NCBI RefSeq assembly: GCF_014284305.1
Contig: NZ_JACOFW010000004.1
Location: forward strand, 62,001 to 126,000
Direction: 5' to 3'
DNA: 64,000 bases
Source of the DNA: Affinundibacterium seohonense
GTDB taxonomy: Bacteria; Pseudomonadota; Gammaproteobacteria; Burkholderiales; Burkholderiaceae_D
The position numbers were made by a program, and so were the translations under genes. Of the stretch, positions 10,014 through 19,738 are shown piece after piece (within the stretch, counting starts at the first letter, position 1; each line of letters begins with the position of its first letter). The notes beneath the pieces are model-generated. The model was not told the DNA's origin. It saw nothing but the letters and a program-made list of their open reading frames with translations, and searched no databases.

Positions 10014-10943
10014 ATGACAAGTTTCCTCAATCAAATTTTCAACGAAGATGCCATCACAGGTTTGCAGCGCATACCCGATGGTAGTATCGATTTGATTTTG
10101 ACTGATCCGCCCTATGGCTTGGGTAAGGATTACGGTAATGATTCAGATAAGCAAGAAGCAGCCGATTACCTAGCGTGGACTGAACGGTGGATAGATGCCG
10201 CGTTACCTAAGCTCAAACCGACCGGATCAATGTATATCTTTTTGACCTGGCGTTATTCGCCGGAAATCTTTGTGATGCTGAAGCAGCGCATGACGATGAT
10301 CAATGAAATTATCTGGGATAGACGCGTGCCATCGATGGGCGGCAGTACTCGTAGCTTTTCTTCTGTACATGACACGATCGGTTTATTTGTGAAATCGAAG
10401 AGCTACTACTTTGATTTGGATGCAGTACGTATTCCCTACGACGCAGCAACTAAAAAAGCACGTTCTCGATCTATCTTTGTTGGCGCGAAATGGTTGGAGC
10501 TAGGTTATAACCCAAAAGATTTATGGAGTGTCTCGCGCCTACACAAAGAAGATGCAGAGCGGGTAGAACATCCTACGCAAAAACCTTTAGAAATTATTCA
10601 ACGCATGCTGCTCGCATCTTGTCCTGAAAATGGTGTCGTACTTGATCCGTTTATGGGCAGCGGCACCACCGCGATTGCAGCACGGCGTTGCGGTCGACAA
10701 TTTGTCGGCTTTGAATTAAATCCAGAATACTGCGCCATCATAGCGGCGCGTCTCTCATCGGCAGAAGCAGAATTACAAATTCTGAATAATCAACCGACCG
10801 AACCAGTGCGGGCTAAACCTGTGCCGGTCAAAGCAAGTAAGCGTATTAGTAAAGCTAAGACTACAACTGTAGCTGTTAAGGCGAAAGCCAAAGGTGTGAA
10901 ACCTGCTGTTCGTAAGAAGAGCACAGTAGCACTTGAAACTTGA
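10014..10943 (+). CDS. Orphan DNA methyltransferase (beta-class N6-A/N4-C) with lysine-rich tail
   Basis: S-adenosylmethionine-dependent DNA methyltransferase, 309 residues. The catalytic motif IV LTDPPYGLG comes first (about residues 30-38) and the AdoMet-binding motif I DPFMGSGTTAIAA comes late (about 211-223), the order of the beta class that includes CcrM. No target-recognition partner or restriction endonuclease is adjacent, so it is an orphan. The last 45 or so residues are rich in Lys, Ala, Val and Pro, resembling a histone H1-like DNA-binding tail. It sits between hisD and hisC, behind a strong hairpin. The target site cannot be inferred. Confidence 0.88.
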   Translation: MTSFLNQIFNEDAITGLQRIPDGSIDLILTDPPYGLGKDYGNDSDKQEAADYLAWTERWIDAALPKLKPTGSMYIFLTWRYSPEIFVMLKQRMTMINEIIWDRRVPSMGGSTRSFSSVHDTIGLFVKSKSYYFDLDAVRIPYDAATKKARSRSIFVGAKWLELGYNPKDLWSVSRLHKEDAERVEHPTQKPLEIIQRMLLASCPENGVVLDPFMGSGTTAIAARRCGRQFVGFELNPEYCAIIAARLSSAEAELQILNNQPTEPVRAKPVPVKASKRISKAKTTTVAVKAKAKGVKPAVRKKSTVALET

Positions 10944-11002
10944 TTCCGGTTTGAACGAATATCCTAAATTATTCACCGATTTTTAATACGAGCAAAAGCC
11001 TC

Positions 11003-12097
11003 ATGTCTTTAGTAGAAAATATTATTCGCGCTGATGTGCGCGCCTTGTCGGCTTATCACGTGCCGGATGCAACGGGTTTTTTGAAGCTCGACGCGATGGA
11101 AAATCCTTATACGCTCACGCCAGAATTGCAGCAAGCGCTGGCGAAACGCTTATCGGAAACTGATTTGAATCGCTACCCAGTGCCAAGTTATGCTGGCATT
11201 AAGACCGCGCTCAGTACACATTTTGGTGTGCCTGAGGGCTACGATCTTGTGTTGGGCAATGGCTCAGATGAGTTGATCGCGATGATCAGTATTGCTTGCG
11301 CTAAACCAGGCGCAAAAGTGCTGGCACCTTTGCCCGGTTTTGTGATGTACGCGATGTCAGCAAAATTTGCAGGCATGGAATTTATCGGTGTGTCGCTCAA
11401 TGCCGATTTCACCTTGGACAAAGCTGCGATGCTGTCAGCGATTGCTGAGCATAAGCCTGCGGTCACTTATTTGGCTTATCCGAATAATCCTACTGGTACT
11501 TTGTTTGATGCTGCGGATATGGAAGAAATTATTCGCGCTGTTGGAGATACTGGTGTGGTGATTGTTGACGAAGCTTATCAGCCATTTGCGCAAACCAGTT
11601 TTATGTCGCGCTTGCCAGAATTTTCTAATCTGATTGTGATGCGTACCGTCTCCAAATTAGGCTTGGCAGGAATCCGTTTGGGCTATATGTCAGCAGCGGC
11701 AGAATTGCTCGAAGAATTCGATAAAGTCAGGCCACCGTACAACATCAATGTGTTGACCGAAGCAGCGATTATTTGCCTGCTCGAACACGCAGAAATCTTT
11801 GAAGCGCAAGCTGCGCAATTACGTGCTCAACGGAGTGAGTTGTCTAGTCAACTTGCGGCCTTGCCAGGAGTAGAAGTTTTCCCCTCTTCTGCGAATTTTT
11901 TGCTGGTACGCGTGTCTAATTCGGCGAAAAGTGAGACTTATGGCAATGAAGTGTTCACAAAATTACTGGAACAAAAAATTTTAGTGAAAAATGTGGGTAA
12001 AATGCATGGTCTTTTGCAGAACTGCTTACGAATTACCGTCAGTACACCAGAAGAAAATGCCAAATTTCTCAATGCGTTTAAACTGGCACTAGATTAA
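11003..12097 (+). CDS. hisC: Histidinol-phosphate aminotransferase HisC
   Basis: PLP enzyme converting imidazole-acetol phosphate to histidinol phosphate, 364 residues. Fold-type I aminotransferase motifs are present: [34 protein letters not shown], and the PLP-lysine region [15 protein letters not shown]. It lies 59 bp after the methyltransferase gene and 80 bp before hisB, so the his genes continue here in the same direction. Confidence 0.95.
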   Translation: MSLVENIIRADVRALSAYHVPDATGFLKLDAMENPYTLTPELQQALAKRLSETDLNRYPVPSYAGIKTALSTHFGVPEGYDLVLGNGSDELIAMISIACAKPGAKVLAPLPGFVMYAMSAKFAGMEFIGVSLNADFTLDKAAMLSAIAEHKPAVTYLAYPNNPTGTLFDAADMEEIIRAVGDTGVVIVDEAYQPFAQTSFMSRLPEFSNLIVMRTVSKLGLAGIRLGYMSAAAELLEEFDKVRPPYNINVLTEAAIICLLEHAEIFEAQAAQLRAQRSELSSQLAALPGVEVFPSSANFLLVRVSNSAKSETYGNEVFTKLLEQKILVKNVGKMHGLLQNCLRITVSTPEENAKFLNAFKLALD

Positions 12098-12177
12098 GTT
12101 TTTTTGAATTTTTTATAAAATTTCTTCTTTCGAATTTCACTCAACATTATAGCTAACCAGTATTAGCTAAACTCATC

Positions 12178-12768
12178 ATGCAACGTACAGCGCAAGTTAC
12201 CCGCAATACCAACGAAACCAAAATTCGTGTCGCCATTAATCTCGACGGCACTGGCAAGCAATCATTGAAAACCGGTGTGCCATTTTTGGATCATATGCTG
12301 GATCAAATTGCTCGTCATGGTTTGATTGATTTAGATATCGAAGCCGATGGTGATTTGCATATCGATGCGCATCACACGGTGGAAGATGTTGGTATCACTT
12401 TAGGCCAAGCATTCGCGATTGCAATTGGCGACAAAAAAGGCATACGTCGTTATGGTCACGCCTATGTCCCACTCGACGAAGCCTTATCTCGCGTGGTGAT
12501 TGATTTTTCTGGTCGTCCAGGACTTGAATATCATGTTGACTTCAAACGTTCCATGATAGGTTCATTTGATGTCGATTTGACCCATGAATTTTTTCAGGGT
12601 TTCGTCAATCATGCTTTAGTCTCTCTACATATTGATAATCTGCGTGGCGAAAATGCGCATCATCAATGTGAAACAATTTTCAAGGCCTTTGGTCGTGCGC
12701 TGCGTATGGCGGCAGAATTGGACCAACGCGCCTTGGGTACCATTCCATCTACTAAAGGTAGTCTATAA
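12178..12768 (+). CDS. hisB: Imidazoleglycerol-phosphate dehydratase HisB
   Basis: Manganese-dependent dehydratase of histidine synthesis. At 196 residues it is the monofunctional form, without the phosphatase domain fused in enterobacteria. Metal-binding motifs [11 protein letters not shown] and, later, [16 protein letters not shown] are both visible. Because this HisB lacks the phosphatase domain, histidinol-phosphate phosphatase must be encoded elsewhere; no such gene is seen in this window. Confidence 0.96.
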   Translation: MQRTAQVTRNTNETKIRVAINLDGTGKQSLKTGVPFLDHMLDQIARHGLIDLDIEADGDLHIDAHHTVEDVGITLGQAFAIAIGDKKGIRRYGHAYVPLDEALSRVVIDFSGRPGLEYHVDFKRSMIGSFDVDLTHEFFQGFVNHALVSLHIDNLRGENAHHQCETIFKAFGRALRMAAELDQRALGTIPSTKGSL

Positions 12769-12846
12769 AAGAGCAGTACGTGCTATAACGATCAATATGT
12801 CGCTGTAGCACTTACAACACTTCACTATGTCTACTCTCTCACTGTT

Positions 12847-13485
12847 ATGAATAAGATAGTTGTTGTCGATTACGGCATGGGCAACGTGCGTTCCGTCGCT
12901 CAGGCTTTTCGCGCAGTTGCACCTGAAGCACAGATTGTGATCTCAGGCGACATCGCCGATATCCGATCTGCTGACCGACTTGTTTTGCCAGGTCAAGGTG
13001 CTATGCCTGATTGTATGGGCTGTTTGAAGGAATCAGGTTTGCAAGAAGCACTTTTGCAAGCCGCACGTGAAAAGCCGCTATTTGGTGTCTGTGTCGGTGA
13101 ACAGATGCTATTTGACGTTAGTGCCGAGGGCAATACGCCTTGTTTAGGTTTGTTGCCAGGCAAGGTTGTGCGCTTTGACTTAAGCGGGCAATTGCAAGAA
13201 GACGGTTCCCGTTATAAAGTGCCACAAATGGGTTGGAATCGCGTGCGTCAGTCGCAAGGACATCCGCTTTGGAATGGCATCGCTGACGACAGTTATTTTT
13301 ATTTTGTGCATAGCTACTATGTTCAGCCAGAACAGGCGCAAGATGTGGTCGGTACCACTGAATATGGTCAGGTATTTACTTCAGCAGTGGCACGCGAGAA
13401 TATTTTTGCAACGCAATTTCATCCAGAAAAGAGCGCTGCAGCCGGATTGCAACTGTATAAAAATTTTGTACACTGGAATCCTTAG
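12847..13485 (+). CDS. hisH: Imidazole glycerol phosphate synthase glutaminase subunit HisH
   Basis: Class I glutamine amidotransferase that feeds ammonia to HisF, 212 residues. The nucleophile elbow is [10 protein letters not shown], with the catalytic cysteine, and the His-Glu pair is in [12 protein letters not shown] near the C-terminus. The N-terminus [12 protein letters not shown] is typical. It lies 78 bp after hisB and 95 bp before hisA. The family more often has GxCLGMQ at the nucleophile; the variation here looks conservative. Confidence 0.95.
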   Translation: MNKIVVVDYGMGNVRSVAQAFRAVAPEAQIVISGDIADIRSADRLVLPGQGAMPDCMGCLKESGLQEALLQAAREKPLFGVCVGEQMLFDVSAEGNTPCLGLLPGKVVRFDLSGQLQEDGSRYKVPQMGWNRVRQSQGHPLWNGIADDSYFYFVHSYYVQPEQAQDVVGTTEYGQVFTSAVARENIFATQFHPEKSAAAGLQLYKNFVHWNP

Positions 13486-13580
13486 ATCTTGAATTATTGA
13501 ACATACGTCAAACTTATTGTCTGTTTTATTGTCTGTAGTTTTACTCTACTTTTTTATTTTAATTACCCTATAAATTCATC

Positions 13581-14372
13581 ATGCTGCTCATTCCTGCTAT
13601 CGACCTGAAAGATGGTCACTGCGTACGTCTTAAACAAGGCGATATGGATCAAGCCACTGTATTCTCTGAAGAGCCCGCCGACATGGCGCGTCACTGGCTA
13701 GAACAAGGCGCACGTCGTCTGCATCTGGTGGATTTGAACGGCGCTTTCGCTGGCAAACCAAAAAATGAAGCAGCGATTAAAGCGATTATCAAGACCGTGC
13801 GCGAGTACGCAGAAGAAACCGATACCGAAGAAGTACCTGTGCAATTAGGTGGTGGTATACGTGATCTCGATACGATTGAACGCTATTTGAATGCCGGTAT
13901 CTCTTACATCATCATCGGTACCGCCGCGGTAAAGAGCCCAGGCTTTTTGGCCGATGCTTGTAGCGCTTTTCCAGGTCAAATTATTGTGGGCATCGATGCT
14001 AAAGATGGCAAAGTGGCCACTGACGGTTGGAGTAAAATGTCGGGTCACGATGTGATCGATTTGGCACAAAAATTTGAAGGTTATGGCGTTGAGGCCATTA
14101 TCTACACCGACATTGGTCGCGATGGCATGATGGGTGGTGTAAATATCGACGCGACAGTGAAATTGGCGCAAGCAGTGACCGTTCCTGTGATCGCTTCCGG
14201 CGGTGTACATGTGTTAGCCGATGTCGAAGCCTTATGCGCGGTGCAAGATGAAGGCGTAGAAGGTGTAATTTGTGGTCGCTCGATTTACGAGGGCACTTTA
14301 GATTTGTTCAGCGCGCAAGAGCGTGCCGACGAACTCTGCGGCGATCTCATCTACGAAGAAGATGAAGAATGA
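13581..14372 (+). CDS. hisA: Phosphoribosylformimino-5-aminoimidazole carboxamide ribotide isomerase HisA
   Basis: TIM-barrel isomerase of histidine synthesis, 263 residues, slightly longer than the usual 240-250. The N-terminal catalytic-Asp motif [16 protein letters not shown], the phosphate-binding QLGGGIRDL, the second catalytic Asp region [10 protein letters not shown] and VIASGGV are all visible. An acidic stretch around residue 80 ([10 protein letters not shown]) and the acidic C-terminal tail account for the extra length. The stop overlaps the hisF start by 4 bp. Confidence 0.95.
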   Translation: MLLIPAIDLKDGHCVRLKQGDMDQATVFSEEPADMARHWLEQGARRLHLVDLNGAFAGKPKNEAAIKAIIKTVREYAEETDTEEVPVQLGGGIRDLDTIERYLNAGISYIIIGTAAVKSPGFLADACSAFPGQIIVGIDAKDGKVATDGWSKMSGHDVIDLAQKFEGYGVEAIIYTDIGRDGMMGGVNIDATVKLAQAVTVPVIASGGVHVLADVEALCAVQDEGVEGVICGRSIYEGTLDLFSAQERADELCGDLIYEEDEE

Positions 14373-15133
14373 CTTTAGCAAAACGGATTATTCCTTGCCT
14401 TGACGTGAATGCAGGGCGGGTAGTCAAAGGCGTCAACTTTTTAGAGTTACGCGATGCCGGTGATCCGGTGGAAGTCGCGCGTCGTTATGATTTGCAAGGT
14501 GCGGACGAAATCACTTTCTTAGATATCACCGCATCTTCTGATGACCGAGATTTGATTTTGCCGGTGATAGAAGCGGTTGCTTCGCAAGTGTTTATTCCCT
14601 TGACGGTTGGTGGCGGAGTTCGGACTGTGGCTGATGTTCGGCGTTTGTTGAATGCAGGTGCGGATAAAGTTGGCATGAATACTTCCGCAGTAACAAATCC
14701 GCAATTGGTGGCAGATGCAGCGCATAAATATGGTTCGCAATGCATCGTAGTCGCGATTGATGCCAAAGCCGTCGCGCCAGGCAAGTGGGAAGTGTATACC
14801 CATGGTGGACGCAATGCGACGGGCTTGGATGCAGTCGAATGGGCACGCAAAATGGCGGAGTTGGGTGCGGGTGAAATTCTGCTAACCAGTATGGATAAAG
14901 ACGGCACTCGTTCCGGTTTTGACCTGGCTTTAACCCGCGCAGTGTCGGATGCGATTGATATTCCAGTCATCGCTTCGGGTGGTGTCGGTGGTTTGCAAGA
15001 TTTAGCTGATGGCATCAAGCTCGGTGGTGCCGATGCAGTATTAGCAGCAAGTATTTTTCATTTTGGACAGCACACAGTGCAGGAAGCAAAACAGTTTATG
15101 GCGGCACAACATATACCAATGAGGTTAGCATGA
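14369..15133 (+). CDS. hisF: Imidazole glycerol phosphate synthase cyclase subunit HisF
   Basis: TIM-barrel cyclase acting with HisH to make imidazole glycerol phosphate and AICAR, 254 residues. Motifs are [19 protein letters not shown] with the catalytic Asp, [10 protein letters not shown], the second catalytic Asp in [17 protein letters not shown], and VIASGGVGG. It overlaps hisA upstream and hisI downstream by 4 bp each, so these three genes are translationally coupled. Confidence 0.97.
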   Translation: MTLAKRIIPCLDVNAGRVVKGVNFLELRDAGDPVEVARRYDLQGADEITFLDITASSDDRDLILPVIEAVASQVFIPLTVGGGVRTVADVRRLLNAGADKVGMNTSAVTNPQLVADAAHKYGSQCIVVAIDAKAVAPGKWEVYTHGGRNATGLDAVEWARKMAELGAGEILLTSMDKDGTRSGFDLALTRAVSDAIDIPVIASGGVGGLQDLADGIKLGGADAVLAASIFHFGQHTVQEAKQFMAAQHIPMRLA

Positions 15134-15528
15134 GTTTTCGTTGGTTAAATAAAGTGAAGTGGGATGAAGTTGGCTTGGTTCCCGTGATCGCACAAGAAGT
15201 CGGTAGTAATGATGTGGTGATGTTCGCTTGGATGAATCGTGAAGCATTGAGTCGCACAGTAGAAACTGGCGAGGCTGTGTACTGGAGTCGTTCGCGCAAA
15301 AAGTTATGGCACAAAGGCGAAGAATCAGGTCACGTTCAAAAAGTCAAAGAAATCCGCTTGGATTGCGATGAAGATGTCATTCTGCTGAAAATTGAACAAG
15401 TCGAGGGTATTGCTTGTCATACCGGACGTCATTCCTGTTTCTTCCAAAAGTTTGAAGGTAATGTGGATGCGGGCGAGTGGGTGACAGTCGATCCTGTGCT
15501 CAAAGATCCCGAAACCATTTATAAATAA
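15130..15528 (+). CDS. hisI: Phosphoribosyl-AMP cyclohydrolase HisI
   Basis: Zinc metalloenzyme hydrolysing PR-AMP, 132 residues. It is a separate cyclohydrolase, not fused to HisE as in enterobacteria. Diagnostic motifs are [29 protein letters not shown], the metal-binding [10 protein letters not shown], and [11 protein letters not shown] with the conserved cysteine and histidine. The start overlaps the hisF stop by 4 bp. The hisE gene follows 14 bp downstream. Confidence 0.96.
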   Translation: MSFRWLNKVKWDEVGLVPVIAQEVGSNDVVMFAWMNREALSRTVETGEAVYWSRSRKKLWHKGEESGHVQKVKEIRLDCDEDVILLKIEQVEGIACHTGRHSCFFQKFEGNVDAGEWVTVDPVLKDPETIYK

Positions 15529-15542
15529 GCGCCTGAAAAACT

Positions 15543-15890
15543 ATGACGCAAGAATCAATATTGGATCAATTGGCTAAGGTCATCGAGAGCCGCAAAGCAA
15601 TTAATGGCGGCAATCCAGAAACCTCCTATGTTGCCAAATTGTTTCACAAAGGCGATGACGCAATTTTGAAAAAAATTGGTGAAGAAGCGACAGAAACAGT
15701 AATGGCAGCCAAAGACGCCCGAGTTTCTGGCGATACGGCGGATTTGTTATATGAATGCGCCGATCTCTGGTTTCATTCGCTTGTCATGTTAGCCCAGTAT
15801 AATTTGCACCCGCAGCAAGTGCTTGATGAGTTGGCCAGACGTGAAGGTATTTCAGGTATCGAGGAAAAAGCTTCTCGCAATGATAATTAA
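15543..15890 (+). CDS. hisE: Phosphoribosyl-ATP pyrophosphatase HisE
   Basis: MazG-fold pyrophosphohydrolase removing PPi from PR-ATP, 115 residues. Visible motifs are the [25 protein letters not shown] helix and the acidic metal-binding segment [17 protein letters not shown]. It closes the core his gene run and is followed at 47 bp by the HIT-protein and tat genes, as in many Burkholderiales. Confidence 0.95.
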   Translation: MTQESILDQLAKVIESRKAINGGNPETSYVAKLFHKGDDAILKKIGEEATETVMAAKDARVSGDTADLLYECADLWFHSLVMLAQYNLHPQQVLDELARREGISGIEEKASRNDN

Positions 15891-15936
15891 TTGGGTTCGA
15901 TATCATTGTTTTGTAACAATTTTTTGAGTGAATCGT

Positions 15937-16293
15937 ATGGATAACTGCATTTTTTGTAAAATCGTTGAGAAGCAAATTCCAGCAACTATTTTGTATGAAG
16001 ATGATGAATTGATGGCATTTAATGACATCAATCCGGCGGCACCTGTACATTTTTTGATTATCCCCAAGAAACATTTGTCGAGTTTGGCCGACGCAAAAGC
16101 TGAAGATGCCGTATTGTTGGGTAAAATGCTGGAATTAGCACCTAAACTGGCGGCGCAACAAGGCTGCGCGTATATTGAGCATGCGGACGGATCGAAGTCG
16201 GGCGGTTTTAAAACCGTGGTGAACACAGGTCCAAATGGTGGTCAGATTGTTTATCACTTGCATATGCATGTGATTGGTGGCGCCAAGTTGTAA
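15937..16293 (+). CDS. HIT-family nucleotide-binding/hydrolase protein (HinT-like)
   Basis: Histidine-triad protein of 118 residues, probably hydrolysing purine nucleoside phosphoramidates like HinT. I start it at the ATG at 15937 (MDNCIFCKIV), the usual family N-terminus, and not at the GTG at 15928. The catalytic triad motif YHLHMHVIGG lies near the C-terminus, and the N-terminal CxxC suggests a zinc site. It lies between hisE and tatA, a conserved betaproteobacterial position. Confidence 0.93.
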   Translation: MDNCIFCKIVEKQIPATILYEDDELMAFNDINPAAPVHFLIIPKKHLSSLADAKAEDAVLLGKMLELAPKLAAQQGCAYIEHADGSKSGGFKTVVNTGPNGGQIVYHLHMHVIGGAKL

Positions 16294-16335
16294 TATTTTA
16301 TTGATCGATTTTTGGGCTTAGCCCTAGAAGGAAGC

Positions 16336-16548
16336 ATGATGGGTTCATTCAGTATTTGGCATTGGTTGATTGTTTTGGTCGTCGTGGTTTTGGTATTTGG
16401 TACCAAAAAACTCGGTAACGTTGGTGGAGACCTTGGCAAAGCGGTCAAAGGTTTTAAAGACGGTATTAAAGGTGAAGAGGACAAAACACCGAAAGCAGAA
16501 GAGCAAAAAACGATTGATGTCGAAGCAAAGGATAAGTCGACGCACTAA
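16336..16548 (+). CDS. tatA: Sec-independent translocase subunit TatA
   Basis: Pore-forming Tat subunit, 70 residues from the ATG at 16336, which follows an AGAAGGAAG ribosome site; a second ATG is 3 bp on. One N-terminal membrane helix ([17 protein letters not shown]) precedes the conserved FGTKKL hinge and the amphipathic helix ([12 protein letters not shown]). The charged tail is typical. First gene of a tatABC set. Confidence 0.95.
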   Translation: MMGSFSIWHWLIVLVVVVLVFGTKKLGNVGGDLGKAVKGFKDGIKGEEDKTPKAEEQKTIDVEAKDKSTH

Positions 16549-16574
16549 TCTTCGGATGGTGTTAGAGCAGATTT

Positions 16575-17078
16575 ATGATAGACCTCGGATTGGCTAAGTT
16601 GGCACTAATTGGTGCCGTAGCTCTAATTGTAATTGGTCCCAAAGACCTACCTAAAGTGGCGCGTATGGCGGGCACCTTGTTTGGTCGTGCGCAACGTTAT
16701 ATCAGCCAGGTGAAATCCGAGGTGAGTCGCGAAATCGAAATGGAAGAGTTGCGTAAGATGCAGAAAGAAGTTGAATCTGCCGCGCAAAATTTCGAGCAGG
16801 ATATGAATAAAGAGTTTTCCGAGGCGCAGCAGGAGTTGAATGAGTTGGTGCAACCAGAATCGCACAATATTTATTCAACTTATGACTATTATTCTATACC
16901 TTCAAATGAAGCGCTGTTGGCGAAAGCCAAAAACTTCCGTCGCCGTAAGGTGGCAAAAACGGCCAATATCCCACTTTGGTACAAAAGTCGTCATGCGCAG
17001 CGTAGTCAGGTGATTTCCGGCGCGGCACGTATGGCTAAGCATCGCGTGAACGCGCTCGCGCCTAAGAGTTTCTTCTGA
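16575..17078 (+). CDS. tatB: Sec-independent translocase subunit TatB
   Basis: Tat subunit that recognises twin-arginine substrates together with TatC, 167 residues. The N-terminus MIDLGLAKLALIGAVALIVIG and the GPKDLP motif are characteristic of TatB. A long charged amphipathic helix follows at about residues 30-95, and the C-terminus is basic. It lies 26 bp after tatA and 42 bp before tatC. Confidence 0.95.
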   Translation: MIDLGLAKLALIGAVALIVIGPKDLPKVARMAGTLFGRAQRYISQVKSEVSREIEMEELRKMQKEVESAAQNFEQDMNKEFSEAQQELNELVQPESHNIYSTYDYYSIPSNEALLAKAKNFRRRKVAKTANIPLWYKSRHAQRSQVISGAARMAKHRVNALAPKSFF

Positions 17079-17120
17079 TGTTGTTATTGTCCTTCCTCCT
17101 AATTCAAACGAAAGCATGCC

Positions 17121-17879
17121 ATGAGTAACGATAATTTCATGGGAATGCAAGATAGCTTCATTTCTCATCTGGTTGAGCTGCGTGATCGCCTGGTGAAGGC
17201 ATGTGCTGGTATTGCCATCGTTTGTGCTGCCTTGTTTGCCTGGCCGGGACCGTCCGCGATTTATGATTTTTTGGCGCAGCCGATGGTGGCTGCTTTGCCT
17301 GCAGGTGCCAAGATGATTGCGACTGGGGTGATATCTCCGTTTCTGATACCAATGAAAGTCACGCTTTTACTTGGGTTTTTAATTGCGCTGCCATGGGTCT
17401 TGTATCAAGCGTGGGCATTCGTTGCGCCGGGTCTTTACGCGCATGAAAAGCGATTGGTAGCGCCTCTAGTCATTTCTTCTTCAATATTATTTCTCAGTGG
17501 CGTTTCGTTCTGCTATTTCTTTGTCTTCAAGAACGTATTTCAATTTGTCGCTGAGTTTGCTCCAACATCAATTACCGTAGCCCCCGATATTGAGAATTAT
17601 TTGGACTTTGTAATGTCGATGTGTTTGGCGTTTGGATTGACATTTGAGGTACCAATCGTGGTGATCGTATTAGTAAGGACAGGAATACTCTCCATCGAAA
17701 AACTTAAGGCTATTCGGTCGTATGTAATTGTCGGGGCATTCATATTTGCTGCGATAGTCACTCCACCAGATATCTGGAGTCAATTATCTCTAGCTATATG
17801 TATGTGTTTGCTATTTGAACTAGGGCTATTCGTGGCGCCCATCTTCGTCAAAGCGACGCAAGCACCACCGGAGCAATAG
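17121..17879 (+). CDS. tatC: Sec-independent translocase subunit TatC
   Basis: Core Tat receptor, 252 residues with six hydrophobic segments. The N-terminal FISHLVELRDRLVKA is the conserved twin-arginine docking region. Further TatC motifs are FLIALPWVLYQAWAFVAPGLY and FGLTFEVPIVVIVLV. It completes tatABC. Likely clients in this window include the Rieske protein (21.4 kb) and perhaps the carotenoid oxygenase (38.8 kb). Confidence 0.96.
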   Translation: MSNDNFMGMQDSFISHLVELRDRLVKACAGIAIVCAALFAWPGPSAIYDFLAQPMVAALPAGAKMIATGVISPFLIPMKVTLLLGFLIALPWVLYQAWAFVAPGLYAHEKRLVAPLVISSSILFLSGVSFCYFFVFKNVFQFVAEFAPTSITVAPDIENYLDFVMSMCLAFGLTFEVPIVVIVLVRTGILSIEKLKAIRSYVIVGAFIFAAIVTPPDIWSQLSLAICMCLLFELGLFVAPIFVKATQAPPEQ

Positions 17880-17883
17880 CGAG

Positions 17884-18561
17884 TTAGGCGAACTTGGCCG
17901 CCCGCAGCCAAGTCACGAGTGGCAGGGCGGTTTTGAAGCCCTTAAGTAGTTTCTCATGTACATCCTCGTACAATAAACCATCTAGCTGGCACTCGGTCCA
18001 AACCATCACATTTTTCAGCTTTAAGTACTCGATTAATGCATGCTCAGGATCGAATCCTTTGGGTGGGCGTATCAATTTACCTTCTTCTTGCAAATCACCA
18101 AAGCAGTCTTTCATCGCCTTATTTTTAATGAGCTTCTTGAAGCCTGCTTCATCGTCGAGCATGTGCTGGCGAATATTTTTAAGGCGATCTGCTGGCGGCA
18201 TATATTCACCAACTGCAAACAATAGACGATTGTCTTGACTGATCTGGAAATAGTAAGCAGGGCCTCCACCTTCACTGGGTTTCTTGCGACCACTTGGTAA
18301 TATAGATGCTGAAAAATACGTCTTGTAAGGTGATTTGTCTTTGCCAAATCGCACGTCCCGGTTGATGCGAAACAGCGCTTTCTTTGGGTCACATTGCGCG
18401 ATTGCCGGGTCGATTTTGCTCAATTCTTGAATCAGTCGCGTGACCATTTGCAAGAATTCCGCACGCAAAATATCGTAGCGCGGTTTGTTCATGACAAACC
18501 AGGCACGATTGTTATTGTCGGCAAGTTCAAACAGAAAGCGACTGAGTTCAGGGACGTGCAT
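17884..18561 (-). CDS. DUF2461 family protein
   Basis: Conserved DUF2461 protein of about 225 residues, function unknown. I place the start at 18561 (MHVPELSRFLFEL), directly after the stop of the upstream protease gene; the frame extends to 18603 inside that gene. Family features seen are ELADNNNRAWFVMNKPRYD near the N-terminus and the DVRFGKDKSPYKTYFSASI segment. It is convergent with tatC, separated by 4 bp, and appears to share a transcript with the protease gene. Confidence 0.85.
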   Translation of the reverse strand: MHVPELSRFLFELADNNNRAWFVMNKPRYDILRAEFLQMVTRLIQELSKIDPAIAQCDPKKALFRINRDVRFGKDKSPYKTYFSASILPSGRKKPSEGGGPAYYFQISQDNRLLFAVGEYMPPADRLKNIRQHMLDDEAGFKKLIKNKAMKDCFGDLQEEGKLIRPPKGFDPEHALIEYLKLKNVMVWTECQLDGLLYEDVHEKLLKGFKTALPLVTWLRAAKFA

Positions 18562-18562
18562 A

Positions 18563-19726
18563 CTATTCTTCCGGTTTAAATGGTGGACGTTTACCAACGA
18601 CAATCTCTAACTGAATTTCGTTGGATTGGCGCACCACTTTCAGTTTCGCTTTGGTATTGGGTTTTAACTGGGCGATCTGATTCATCATTTCGCGACTGTT
18701 TGAAAATGATTGCCCATCAATCGCTACACAAATATCGCCAGGTTTTACACCAGCCTGGTCTGCAGGGCCACCACGGACTACGGCAGCCACGATAGAGCCT
18801 TTGGTCTGTTTGATGTTGAAGCTTTCTGCCATCTCTTCGGTGATGTCTTCAGGACTAATTCCCAAATAGCCACGTACAACCTGGCCATCAGTGATGATGG
18901 CTTCCATGACCATTTTGATGGTCGAGACTGGAATGGCAAAGCCGATTCCCAGTGAGCCACCATTTTGTGAATAAATCGCAGAATTAATTCCCAACAAATT
19001 TCCATTGGCATCGATTAATGCACCACCTGAATTGCCGGGATTGACAGCAGCATCGGTTTGGATAAAGTTTTCGTAGGTATTGATACCAACGCTGTTCCTT
19101 CCTAATGCTGAAATGATGCCCATCGTGACAGTCTGTCCAACACCAAAAGGGTTACCAATCGCCAAAACGACGTCACCAACATTCGCTTCGTCTGAGTGAC
19201 CTAATGTGATTGCTGGCAAATCCTTTAAATCAATTTGTAGTACCGCGAGATCGGTATCGGGATCGGTGCCAATAATTTTTGCACTTGCTTGGCGTCCATC
19301 TGCCAAAGCGACCTCAATTGCACTGGCACCTTGAATGACATGGTTATTGGTCAGAATATGCCCTTGTGGACTCATAATGACACCCGAACCGCTGCTGGAT
19401 GGGCGCTCCGATCTTGGACGAGCCTGCTCACCAAAAAAACGCTTGAAAAACGGATCGCTCAGCAAGGGATTTGTATTGTTTGAGCTGCGTGATGCGCTAA
19501 TATTCACAACGGAAGGCATGGCTCGCTTGGCAGCTAGATTGTAAGAATTCGGTGAGCTCTTCTTATTGCTGGGTGCTTCGATCAAGGTTGCCGAAGAGGT
19601 GAGGCTCAGACTTTTATTAATTCCAAAGCCTTGCTGCACCCATTGGGGCTTTAAGCTGGTTACAATAAACCAAAGCGCTAAACCGACAGTCACGGTTTGA
19701 GCAAATAAGAGCCATAAACGACGCAT
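18563..19726 (-). CDS. DegS/HtrA-like periplasmic serine protease
   Basis: Trypsin-like S1C protease with one PDZ domain, 387 residues. An N-terminal membrane anchor (residues about 6-25) precedes the protease domain. The catalytic triad is seen in TNNHVIQ (His), DTDLAVLQID (Asp) and GNSGGALID (Ser). The single PDZ domain, with GYLGISPED at its start, follows. Anchor plus a single PDZ resembles DegS, the sigma-E stress sensor, more than two-PDZ DegP, so the role is probably envelope quality control. The gene is divergent from the nif3-like gene, 12 bp apart. Confidence 0.92.
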   Translation of the reverse strand: MRRLWLLFAQTVTVGLALWFIVTSLKPQWVQQGFGINKSLSLTSSATLIEAPSNKKSSPNSYNLAAKRAMPSVVNISASRSSNNTNPLLSDPFFKRFFGEQARPRSERPSSSGSGVIMSPQGHILTNNHVIQGASAIEVALADGRQASAKIIGTDPDTDLAVLQIDLKDLPAITLGHSDEANVGDVVLAIGNPFGVGQTVTMGIISALGRNSVGINTYENFIQTDAAVNPGNSGGALIDANGNLLGINSAIYSQNGGSLGIGFAIPVSTIKMVMEAIITDGQVVRGYLGISPEDITEEMAESFNIKQTKGSIVAAVVRGGPADQAGVKPGDICVAIDGQSFSNSREMMNQIAQLKPNTKAKLKVVRQSNEIQLEIVVGKRPPFKPEE

Positions 19727-19738
19727 GATGAGGTTGGT

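Noticed and set aside
10014-10943. Restriction-modification system in the his operon
   Set aside because: Only a methyltransferase is present; both neighbours are his genes and no endonuclease frame exists.
14485-15018. 177-codon frame opposite hisF
   Set aside because: Antisense shadow of a conserved his gene, without a ribosome site or recognisable domain.
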